A DNA stretch of 64,000 nucleotides from Mongoliibacter ruber. Lineage in GTDB: Bacteria > Bacteroidota > Bacteroidia > Cytophagales > Cyclobacteriaceae. The first letter of the stretch is position 1. The number at the start of each line of letters is the position of its first letter. Below the pieces are notes generated by a model. That model was not told where the DNA came from. It made no database searches and saw only the letters and a program-made list of their open reading frames with translations. The position numbers were made by a program, and so were the translations under genes. The stretch is from assembly GCF_003003005.1 (NCBI RefSeq), contig NZ_PVTR01000001.1, positions 331,108 through 395,107 on the forward strand, read 5' to 3'. Below are positions 56,501 through 63,791 of this stretch, one piece after another.

Positions 56501-57182
56501 GTGTTAAATAGCGGGTTTCATAATTGAAGGCATTGAGTGCAAATGGATCCAGTAATTGTACCAAGTTTTTATTTTCAATATCCTGCGCCAGGAAATTCGA
56601 AAGTAAATAGGCGATGAACAAAATAATACCCCCTGAATAAATGGATTTGATATTTCTTGTGAAAATTATCAGTGCGAAAAACAAGGTTCCTGCGATCCAC
56701 ATATTTGGCAGAACCATAGTCAGCCAAGGGTGAAGGTAATTCATGAGTTCATGGGGGCCATAGCGATCTGCGTCAGTCCAGCCTGTGGTACCTCCGATAA
56801 TACTTCCAACAAAAATACCCAACATCACTCCTGAGGTAATTCCTAGTAAAACCACAAAAGACCCCCAAAACCTACCCATGAAATAGGCAAACTTACTCAA
56901 TGGGTAGCTGAACATGAAGGTTCCTGTTTTATGTTCTAGATCCCTGTATATCGGAACACCCATTACAGCAGAGGCAAGCAATACCCCAAAGAGTGATATA
57001 GTCACTTGTAATTGGGCTATCACATATGGTGAATTGTGAAAAACCGTCTCTGCAGCGGGTGTAAATCCACCTCCTAATAGCACAAAAGCAACTGCAAACA
57101 ATGCCCCAAAATAAGCGTAGGTTGCCGGTCTTGACAGCCTGTACCTGATTTCAAACTTGAATACGTTCCAAAAATCCCTCAT
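53526..57182 (-). CDS. ABC-2 type permease fused to an M1 family aminopeptidase
   Basis: A 1218-residue membrane protein. Residues about 1-580 contain two sets of about six hydrophobic segments like ABC-2 permeases (RPATYAYFGALFAVAFVLLG at the start). Residues about 600-1218 are extracytoplasmic and include the zinc site HELAH (953-957), followed about 20 residues later by Glu in LISEALAEYSAL, as in this M1 subfamily. The ATP-binding subunit gene is 3 bp upstream. The fusion suggests peptides are cut and moved, or that the peptidase is delivered by the transporter; substrate is unknown. The fusion itself is a known Bacteroidota architecture. Confidence 0.9.
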   Translation of the reverse strand: MRDFWNVFKFEIRYRLSRPATYAYFGALFAVAFVLLGGGFTPAAETVFHNSPYVIAQLQVTISLFGVLLASAVMGVPIYRDLEHKTGTFMFSYPLSKFAYFMGRFWGSFVVLLGITSGVMLGIFVGSIIGGTTGWTDADRYGPHELMNYLHPWLTMVLPNMWIAGTLFFALIIFTRNIKSIYSGGIILFIAYLLSNFLAQDIENKNLVQLLDPFALNAFNYETRYLTPFEQNSFIAPMQGNLLWNRVIWSLAGLCFFLAAYWRFSFSYFFQERLKRTEKSAGEEIAPVATIGKVQTVFSGKYQWMSLLALTKIEVNNVLKDVYFRSILLGGLVFLIIDFWIGSTIYSVSNFPVTSFLMEFKGFDYNLFVFIIIVFFTGESIHRNQASGYAVISDTFPVKDSVLLSSKFFAMATVTFILAFIPIPIGMLVQTLKGYFNYQLPVYLVDSFLITYPDYLQMVMLVFAVHMLFNNKFAGHAASIAIWVVLGVVMDLANVNFNLFLYSFKPSYLWSDMNGLGHFSGSLLWFNIYWSAIGLFLVLFFSIFFIRGTEVSFSSRLNTAKKRLKSPAVGLSLVFLLIGLGSGAYIFQSVVYENGYQTVKEGQKDRAEYEKQLKQYERLPQPKVVSVLLKADLVPEERNAYFNLLLTIVNKTDSPIDSLHMNANDLTEFEVRLDGQSLPYRFPLTFGRRKFDVLNKYNQKEWYKILALPKSMQPGDTLQLEVSASLIKKGFPNSGYGRDLVYNGTFTSAFLPSFGYNPSIELTSDEIRKKHGLEKKDTDLPPHDDPFGLTNLLFSQDADFVNFEAVVSTHPDQIAVVPGYLQKEWEENGRRYFHYIQDTPIQYFFSVVSGEFDVLLDEAVLPDGQKVTIEIYHHREHKYNLDRFLAAYKDGLVYFSEKYSPFQFRQMRILEFPRYAGFAQSFPNTVPFSESFGWVADFSDPNDFDYVYFVTAHELAHQWWGHQVPPNYTRGSNLISEALAEYSALILTEKAYGRDNMKRFLKQELDSYLSGRSNESKKENVFINADRGYIWYQKGALVLYALRDYIGDAAMDAALKNFVDEFGLKETPPFAGSSDLLRHLTHHTPDSMHYFLDDTWNKITLYENKAQEAKAENLGDNEYLVTLTVNSRKVYADSLGRESPADYEGDYIDIGIFAREDKDENGRNRTNPLYLQKHKIVAGETILKIKVKGEAPVKAGIDPYNKLIDRIPEDNIVNVSID

Positions 57183-57185
57183 GGC

Positions 57186-58073
57186 TTACAAAGTTATAGG
57201 GTCCATTTTTTGGGAAATATGGCTGAAATATACATCCTCCAGATTGGCTGGAACACCCTCAAAATCATTTTCAGGCAAAGCCTCGCTAGTAATCCGCAGG
57301 TTTAGTTTCCCCTCTTTCAATTGCGTTGAAATAAGGTTATACTGCCCTCTATACTTGTCCAATTCGGACTTGTCTATACTTTTTTGGTAAATCATACCCT
57401 CTAATTCTTTGACTCCATCAGAAGGTTTACCTTGCATCAGCAGTTCTCCTTGACAAATTATGGCCATATTTGAGCACAGGGTACTTACATCTTCCACAAT
57501 GTGGGTTGATAAAATGACAATTGTATTTTCACCCAATTCACTGAGTAAATTGTAAAACCTATTTCTTTCGGAAGGATCCAATCCAGCCGTAGGCTCATCA
57601 ACGATAATAAGAGATGGATTACCTGCCAATGCCTGGGCAATCCCAAACCGTTGGCGCATCCCCCCTGAAAAAGTACCTAAAGCCTTTTTTCTATCCTTAT
57701 AAAGATTGACTTTTTGCAAAAGAGAGGCCACCAGGTCTTTCCTTTCAGAACCCTGAATCACCCCTTTCATCTGGGCAATATGATCAAGCATCACCTCAGC
57801 ACTTATCCTAGGATATAAACCGAAATCTTGAGGTAAATAACCGAGCTTTTCCCGCAACTGTTGCTTATCCTTCAAAACATCCAGGTCATCTAAAAATATA
57901 TTACCTGAATCAGCATCCTGTAGTGTAGCTATAGTACGCATCAAAGTAGATTTACCTGCACCATTTGGCCCTAAAAGGCCAAACATACCTTGAGGTATCG
58001 TTAATGAAATGTCATTCAAGGCCTTAACTCCATTGGAATAGGTCTTTGAAAGGTTTTGGATTAAAAGTTCCAT
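57186..58073 (-). CDS. ABC transporter ATP-binding protein
   Basis: A 295-residue ATPase with Walker A GPNGAGKST, signature FSGGMRQR, Walker B LIIVDEPTAGLDP and H-loop LSTHIVED. The C-terminal 70 residues are the extra domain common in ABC-2 exporters of the CcmA type. It is 3 bp upstream of the permease/peptidase gene, forming a two-gene operon. Confidence 0.93.
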   Translation of the reverse strand: MELLIQNLSKTYSNGVKALNDISLTIPQGMFGLLGPNGAGKSTLMRTIATLQDADSGNIFLDDLDVLKDKQQLREKLGYLPQDFGLYPRISAEVMLDHIAQMKGVIQGSERKDLVASLLQKVNLYKDRKKALGTFSGGMRQRFGIAQALAGNPSLIIVDEPTAGLDPSERNRFYNLLSELGENTIVILSTHIVEDVSTLCSNMAIICQGELLMQGKPSDGVKELEGMIYQKSIDKSELDKYRGQYNLISTQLKEGKLNLRITSEALPENDFEGVPANLEDVYFSHISQKMDPITL

Positions 58074-58540
58074 ATTGCATAGTTTGTGGTGAAAATTCTA
58101 TAATTAAGGTTTTAAAAGTAAGGTATAAAATTCCAAAAATTTCCAAATTATCTGATTAATTTAATTTTAACAATAATAAATTTTGTTAATTGATGTAAAA
58201 GCGGACATTTTTCACTTTTGCACTCTTTTCGATTTATCAACACAAAAGCATAAACTAAAGCCAAATAAGACATCTTTTAAGGATTTGTCAGATAGATGAC
58301 ATCAGGAAGCATTTGAAACCAAAAAAGAAGGTACTTAAACAGTTGATCAAATGAAGCAGTCATTCACGCATTAACTGCATTAATTAAAAATTAAGACTAG
58401 AGCAAATACAACAAATGGAATACTCAGATTGAAAAAAGTCCGGAAATGGACCTTTGGAAATAGAGCCAATGGAAACTCAAAAGTGAATATGTTACCTAAC
58501 AGTAGAAATCTTTTATCGGGAATCAGATTAAAAACATATA
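58074..58540. other. Intergenic region upstream of the ABC operon
   Basis: 467 bp, AT-rich, no reading frame with coding character. It should carry the ABC operon promoter; no consensus element is clear. Confidence 0.45.
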
Positions 58541-58570
58541 AAAACAAAAAAACTCCCCAATTGGGGAGTT
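58541..58570 (-). terminator. Rho-independent terminator after the histone-H1-like gene
   Basis: AACTCCCCAA and TTGGGGAGTT form a perfect 20-bp palindrome, with an A run on the plus strand giving a U tract on the minus-strand RNA. Confidence 0.88.
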
Positions 58571-58584
58571 TAATTATCTAAAGA

Positions 58585-58761
58585 TTACTTTTTTGAAGCT
58601 TCCAGAGATTCCTTTCTGAATTCTTTCATCAGTTTGGTAAGTTCTAAGGTAGATTTACGTGCCCTAGTTCCTGCAGCTTTATTCCCTTTTTCTAATTGAA
58701 GTTCAGCGTCAGCTTTGAAGGCTTCAAATTCAGCATTGATTTTATCAACAAGACTTTTCAT
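58585..58761 (-). CDS. Histone H1-like protein (58 residues)
   Basis: A short gene that is easily missed: MKSLVDKINAEFEAFKADAE, then GNKAAGTRARKSTLELTKLM and FRKESLEASKK. It matches the small lysine/alanine-rich histone-H1-like proteins found widely in Bacteroidota (core GNKAAGTRARK...L...FRK.S). It is probably a nucleoid-associated DNA-binding protein, cytosolic and abundant. It has its own terminator. Confidence 0.88.
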   Translation of the reverse strand: MKSLVDKINAEFEAFKADAELQLEKGNKAAGTRARKSTLELTKLMKEFRKESLEASKK

Positions 58762-59152
58762 TATGTTATATGTTTAATGGTAGAACACAAAAATATGATT
58801 TTATTCGAGTTTTAATACATTGATTGGCCTTAAACAATTGGATTCTGTCAGAATTAAGAAGAAATCCCAAGATAATATTGACATTTTATGCCGATATGAG
58901 AAAAAATGAGCAATTTTCACTCAACATGATTCGTGGAAAGCAAAACCCGAATCAGTATATTTAATTATGAAATGGAAACATTTTCTCTTTAAAGCAGAGC
59001 CAAAAAGCTGACAAATCCTTTTCAAGGAAAAAATCAGTCACGCCTACCTGACCAATAATTCAATGAATTTGCAAATTTGCTACTTTACCTAAGTTTGCTG
59101 TTATGGAAGGATTTCGCAAGAAGACTTGTAGTAACTTTAATTTATCTCTAAA
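58762..59152. other. Intergenic region without visible features
   Basis: 391 bp between the histone-like gene and the divergent acetyltransferase; AT-rich, no convincing frame, hairpin or repeat. It presumably holds both promoters. Confidence 0.45.
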
Positions 59153-59560
59153 ATGACAATAACCATTTCCGAAATACGAGAAATTGAGCTTGCAAAAATA
59201 ATCGCACTTTATAAAGCAAACCAATGGAGTTCGGCTGACAAACCTGAAGAACTATACAAAGCATTGACCAATTCGCACAGCTTAGTTTCAGCCTGGCATG
59301 AGGATATGCTAATTGGTATTGGAAATGCCATTTCGGATGGATACCTGGTAGTATATTACCCGCATTTACTGGTCCATCCCGATTATCAAGGCAAGGGAAT
59401 TGGGAAGATGATAATGAACAAAATGCAAGAAAAATATGGACATTTCCATATGCAAATGTTGACCGCAGACGGCAAAGCAATAAATTTTTACAATAAAATC
59501 GGATTTGAGAGAGCAGGACAAACGCAACCAATGTGGATTTACAAAGGCGATGAACATTAA
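59153..59560 (+). CDS. GNAT family N-acetyltransferase
   Basis: A 135-residue acetyltransferase with the acetyl-CoA loop HPDYQGKGIGKMIM (R/Q-x-x-G-x-G/A) and the C-terminal NFYNKIGFERAG segment, both typical of the fold. The substrate is unknown. It is a single gene with no operon partner. Confidence 0.9.
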   Translation: MTITISEIREIELAKIIALYKANQWSSADKPEELYKALTNSHSLVSAWHEDMLIGIGNAISDGYLVVYYPHLLVHPDYQGKGIGKMIMNKMQEKYGHFHMQMLTADGKAINFYNKIGFERAGQTQPMWIYKGDEH

Positions 59561-59735
59561 TATTCAGGTTATCTTGGCTGTTATTTTTTTATCCCTTCCC
59601 AAATAGGATGAAAGTGGACTTGACAATTGAAAGTCAGCCATCTCTGAAATAAATGACCGCAAATTATATTTCGTTCTTTTTCAAAAGTAAAAAAATGTCT
59701 ATATTATTAACATAAAAATGTTAATTTATTAGACA

Positions 59736-60014
59736 ATGGATGTATTCAAAATTTGTGCAGAATTGGAATTAAGAGAAAAACAGATCGATCTAAAATTGAA
59801 TAAAATCATTCAGGCCAATCTTGACCCCTTCCCGTTTGAAAGATTAGAAAAAGGAAAACTATTGTTACGGTTGATCTACGAAATCAAAAAGCATATTGAG
59901 TCCGATGAATACATACTTGCAGGAATGAAGCTTCGGGATTTGGAGTTGCAAGGGCTGCATATATTGGATAAAGAAACGAAAGCTTATCATGATCCAAAAA
60001 GATACCATTCATAA
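59736..60014 (+). CDS. Small helical protein of unknown function
   Basis: A 92-residue protein, mainly charged helices (ELREKQIDLKLNKI; LLLRLIYEIKKHIESD), probably a helical bundle. I recognise no family. It lies between the acetyltransferase and the eCIS-type toxin gene but is separated from both by 175-206 bp, so a link to the toxin is open. Confidence 0.5.
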   Translation: MDVFKICAELELREKQIDLKLNKIIQANLDPFPFERLEKGKLLLRLIYEIKKHIESDEYILAGMKLRDLELQGLHILDKETKAYHDPKRYHS

Positions 60015-60220
60015 ATCAATAATGATTTTAGTCCATCTCTTTTTTGACTAAAAAAATTAAAAATCAATTGACAGAGTTTAAAATAATCTAAGATTATTTT
60101 AAATTCATAAAACAAAATGATAAATTGAAAATGAGGTTGTTAGGCGCTTAAAACTCAACACCCCTGAGCCAAATAATTGTTTATTAAACTTGATATCTTT
60201 TTTACCAAACAGAAAAAAAT

Positions 60221-61066
60221 ATGAATACTCGCGTAAAAAAAACACAGGAAGTTGACAACCGGAAAGCTTTCAATAGTTTTACTAAATATCCATCAAGTGG
60301 TAAATCAGTATTCCAGTTTATAGACAATAGAGAAGAATCTCTTACCCAGTCTGATCTGAAAGAAATGGCTAATAACAGTAAGGAAATCAGACAATTAAAA
60401 ACACTTCAAGAAGTGGCCAATACACGCTTAGCGAAGCCGATGAAAGTCAGCACTCCTGTTATTCAAAGACAGGTACCCCAAGGAAGTGATAGCAAACAAA
60501 AAGAAATACCTAATACAGTTTATACCGCTAGAGGGGGTGAAAATAAGATGTTTAATAAAGACAGGTACCCTAGAAAAAACTTCAGTTTTGGTGCGCATAC
60601 GAGAAATGCTGTTTTCATGAGGTATAATCCTCAATTTGCCGGAAACCGAATCATCAGCATAAGAGGAAATAGTGGTGAACAGGTGAATGTCGAGGGTGTT
60701 CAATTGGATCACCAAATAAGCTGGGATACCATTGCCAATGCTATGCATGACCACAACATAAATCATGGTAGAGATTGGAAGTATTCTTTGTTTGATGCTA
60801 AAATGTACTATAACGATATAGAAAATCTTCTCCCGGCACTTGGTGCCATCAATGCCTCCGCAGGAAAGCTCGGTGTAAATGAAATGCCTAGAATTCACCA
60901 CGGACTCGAAATTTATCAGGGAAATCTCCAAACAGCATGGATGAATCTGCAGGCAGGATTAGTTGCTGTAGGCCATGGAATCACGGATGAAAATGCAGAA
61001 AAAATAGCCATACTTCTTCATAATGTAACTTCATCAATGAATGACGTTACTGAAGAAATATTATAG
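60221..61066 (+). CDS. Predicted eCIS cargo toxin with HNH-like nuclease domain
   Basis: A 281-residue protein. Residues about 31-67 (VFQFIDNREESLTQSDLKEM, then ANNSKEIRQLKTLQEVAN) match the header 'F.DNR.EA..Q..LQ.MANNS...' that I know from proteins associated with contractile injection systems and often followed by DUF4157. PVIQRQ (79-84) is another feature of these proteins. Residues about 100-225 look like an HNH-type nuclease: LDHQISW (Asp163, His164) and YYNDIENLLPALGAINASAG (Asn202, Asn211). No DUF4157 peptidase is present. It was probably loaded into the eCIS whose genes begin just downstream on the other strand. No immunity gene is evident. Confidence 0.68.
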   Translation: MNTRVKKTQEVDNRKAFNSFTKYPSSGKSVFQFIDNREESLTQSDLKEMANNSKEIRQLKTLQEVANTRLAKPMKVSTPVIQRQVPQGSDSKQKEIPNTVYTARGGENKMFNKDRYPRKNFSFGAHTRNAVFMRYNPQFAGNRIISIRGNSGEQVNVEGVQLDHQISWDTIANAMHDHNINHGRDWKYSLFDAKMYYNDIENLLPALGAINASAGKLGVNEMPRIHHGLEIYQGNLQTAWMNLQAGLVAVGHGITDENAEKIAILLHNVTSSMNDVTEEIL

Positions 61067-61144
61067 AATGGTTGTTCTTTCCACACTTTAGTGATAGAAG
61101 AGGTCTTATACTTCCAATCTAAAATGACCTTGGTCTATGTGTGA

Positions 61145-61435
61145 TTAAATCCCTTCTTTTTCGATACTTTTCATTTGAAGTTCTTCTTCGTCAAACGCCT
61201 TCATCTGAAGCTCATCTTCTTCAAAACTTTTGAGTTGAATTTCTTCTTCCATTAACTCAGCCCTTTGGATTGGAAAATTTCCGTTTTGCGTGTTGATAAT
61301 TTCCGAAAATTTAAGTTGAAAAGTGTTTTCCGCCCTGTTATCCTTGATTTGAATGGATGGGTTTGGGGAGTTAATTTTTGAATCCTCCTGTTTTTTAAAT
61401 TGAGCGATCTTACTTGACTTTCTGTTATTTTTCAT
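61145..61435 (-). CDS. Small eCIS-associated protein with 10-residue acidic repeats
   Basis: A 96-residue protein. The middle IQIKDNRAENTFQLKFSEI and FPIQRAEL echo the 'DNR' header and 'IQR' linker of eCIS-associated proteins. The end has three 10-residue repeats: LMEEEIQLKS, FEEDELQMKA, FDEEELQMKS. Such (E/D)ELQMK linkers are usual in DUF4157-type cargo, but here there is no effector domain. It may be a sorting tag, chaperone or truncated cargo. It is the last gene of the operon after the GH18-like gene (18-bp gap). Confidence 0.62.
   Translation of the reverse strand: MKNNRKSSKIAQFKKQEDSKINSPNPSIQIKDNRAENTFQLKFSEIINTQNGNFPIQRAELMEEEIQLKSFEEDELQMKAFDEEELQMKSIEKEGI
61166..61255 (-). repeat. 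Three 30-bp tandem repeats encoding E/D-ELQMK units
   Basis: Each unit encodes ten residues ending Q(L/M)K(S/A); the DNA copies have diverged but keep register. Confidence 0.75.
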
Positions 61436-61453
61436 GGTTAAATGGATTATGTT

Positions 61454-63790
61454 TTATGGCAAATCTTTATTTGAATATTTTCTCGACATGATCAGGTAAT
61501 TGATGATAACACCTGATAAAATACCCACCGTGAATATCAACAGCACCATAGCCATTGTCACTTCATTACTACCTGCTCCCAGAAAGCCGATATGGGTACT
61601 AAAAAAGGCGTAAAAAAACACTGAAATCAAAGACAATAAGCCCATTCCAATAGATATATGAGTAAGAATAACTCTCCATACCCATTCATCTCCATGTGTT
61701 TTGACCCCTAGAAAAATTGTAACTCCCGCTACAAATAGAAGTACAAAAAGAATTATTGCCGCTTTTCCATTGAGTTCGGCATACCGGTCCCATCTCCCCA
61801 ATAAACTGATACATTGTTGGTAAGAATCTAAAGCATTGAATTCTGTATTGTCATATTTTTTAAATCTTTTTGGGTGTAGCCAAAAATCATCAATTTCATA
61901 CTGAGCTTTTAGCTCTTGAATGGCTTCCCTACTTGGGTAAGGATCAAAATAACAATAATCGGAGTTATTGGGATCACCGAGATAAATATCATTCACACCT
62001 GCCCATTGTACGTCATTGAAATAGATCTTTACATAGTTCCAAAATCCTAGTTTTGTTCCTTCTTTTTTGCTTAAAACCTTCGTGGTGTCTAAGACCATAG
62101 AGTCTATATAGATAAGGTTCGCTCCTATCGCATCCCATAATTCTGTATACCCCTCATCGAAACCCAGTCCCCAAATGCCAACTCCTCCAACTTGGTTTTC
62201 AAGTGCCCAATTATACTTTTCGGAAAGACTCCTGGCATCTTCAAACCAAAGCTGTTTGAGGTTCCCAATTTCTCCGTAGTTCAAATAGGCTGCGGCCTGC
62301 TCAGGGTCATACCCTAAAACTGCACCATCATACTGCCCTACAGAGGGCAAAATTGTTTGCTGTATGCTATTGAAATTTATTGAAGTGCCAAGTCCTGTAG
62401 CCCTGCTTCCCGGAATAAAGTCTGGCATGGGCCATGAAATCCCCTGATAGCTAACTGTCATCACCAACTTGTTGATAGGCACTTTTCCATTTGAATATTG
62501 GGAAAAAGTTCCTTCAATAGATCCTCTTGGGTTTGCTTGATCAGGATACAATGGACTTCTTGAAAATGGGATTCTCGTGGCAGTGATGTTGAGGTTTTGG
62601 GTCATCACCATATAGTAATCTACCAGTGCATTCAATGATGGAAAATCCAGTGCACTTGCTATACTTAGGTTTTCGGTATTGGAAATTGCAGGTATGCCAA
62701 CTGTCAATAATAAATTGGGGCGCATGACCGTCAGTTCACTTCTAAGTTTGGCAATAAATTGTGTAAATGCGGCACTATCTTTAGGCCGTATAGTTTCAAA
62801 ATAAATAGAAATGCCTTGAAGGCCATGAGATTCAACCAGTTCTTTTATTCTTCTAAGAAAGCGGTCCTGCGAATTTTTTTGGTTTAAAAAAGAGCTTGTA
62901 AGTGGTGCTGAGTAACTGTAAACTGAAAGTGAGGCATGTTTTCCCGAATGCTCAAGTCTTTTTAATATTCCTCCTTCAAGCATTTTTTGGAGCACATCAG
63001 GATTGTTTTCCAGTCCATTTCCTCCTAACTCATAGCCATGAAGGATCAAGTCAGAAAGATAATTAAAGTTGTAATTTTGATACTTATTTCCCATTTCAGC
63101 GAGGTGCCATCCAAAAATACGGGTCTCCGCTTTCAGGCAATTCTGATACCTAACCAAAAGAGAATCTCCCACTGTCGTTTCATAAGTGGGCAGTTCGGGA
63201 GAACCACATGAAAACTGAATCTGCCTTAACGCAGAAAGCTTTGCCATCATGGCTTTTCTTTGGGCCAAATTTGCTTCTTTGGTTTCATCCATCAGACCCT
63301 GAAGCACATTACCCAGTTGCACCTTAACCGAATCAACCAAATCCAATGGTGCCTTTAAATCAAGTTCTACCAAGGCTTGATGAATCTCTTCTTCTAATCG
63401 AGCAGAAGTCTTTTGGGCATCTTCTTGTTCATTGGTCAGGTTGATCAAATCATTGACAATCGCACTGACCGTTGCCGTATCAATATTCAAATCTCCTTCC
63501 TCGGTCAATCTCCGGATAAGAAGGACCATTCTTTGTCTTTCTTTTTGAATCTGATTCTCCCTAAATCGAAAAGGTTGAATGATTTTATTGATAAACCCAT
63601 GTCTACTGCTATCTCCCCAATTGATGGAATCGCTTAAAACTATCTCAGATGGAGGTATTTGTCTTGGTTCTTGTGCAAAAGCAGGATTCAGGTTTGCAAG
63701 AAATGCACTACATACTAAGGTCCACAACAGCACCCTGTACAGATTGGTCCTTGCATATGATTCTGCTGAAAATCGTGGGATTAGATTCAT
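61454..63790 (-). CDS. Membrane-anchored GH18-like protein in the eCIS operon
   Basis: A 778-residue protein. The signal peptide ends near residue 40 (NPAFAQ), a coiled-coil-like helical part spans about 70-190, and a GH18-type barrel spans about 220-580. Three transmembrane helices follow at about 685-770 (AAIILFVLLFVAGVTIFLG; GLLSLISVFFYAFF; MVLLIFTVGILSGVIINYL). The GH18 catalytic signature DG-x-D-x-D-x-E reads QGISIYFE: the catalytic Glu332 position is kept but all three aspartates are replaced. It could bind rather than cut peptidoglycan or chitin. Its ATG is one base after the tape-measure stop, so it is part of the injection-system operon, perhaps an envelope anchor or release factor. 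Confidence 0.72.
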   Translation of the reverse strand: MNLIPRFSAESYARTNLYRVLLWTLVCSAFLANLNPAFAQEPRQIPPSEIVLSDSINWGDSSRHGFINKIIQPFRFRENQIQKERQRMVLLIRRLTEEGDLNIDTATVSAIVNDLINLTNEQEDAQKTSARLEEEIHQALVELDLKAPLDLVDSVKVQLGNVLQGLMDETKEANLAQRKAMMAKLSALRQIQFSCGSPELPTYETTVGDSLLVRYQNCLKAETRIFGWHLAEMGNKYQNYNFNYLSDLILHGYELGGNGLENNPDVLQKMLEGGILKRLEHSGKHASLSVYSYSAPLTSSFLNQKNSQDRFLRRIKELVESHGLQGISIYFETIRPKDSAAFTQFIAKLRSELTVMRPNLLLTVGIPAISNTENLSIASALDFPSLNALVDYYMVMTQNLNITATRIPFSRSPLYPDQANPRGSIEGTFSQYSNGKVPINKLVMTVSYQGISWPMPDFIPGSRATGLGTSINFNSIQQTILPSVGQYDGAVLGYDPEQAAAYLNYGEIGNLKQLWFEDARSLSEKYNWALENQVGGVGIWGLGFDEGYTELWDAIGANLIYIDSMVLDTTKVLSKKEGTKLGFWNYVKIYFNDVQWAGVNDIYLGDPNNSDYCYFDPYPSREAIQELKAQYEIDDFWLHPKRFKKYDNTEFNALDSYQQCISLLGRWDRYAELNGKAAIILFVLLFVAGVTIFLGVKTHGDEWVWRVILTHISIGMGLLSLISVFFYAFFSTHIGFLGAGSNEVTMAMVLLIFTVGILSGVIINYLIMSRKYSNKDLP

Positions 63791-63791
63791 A

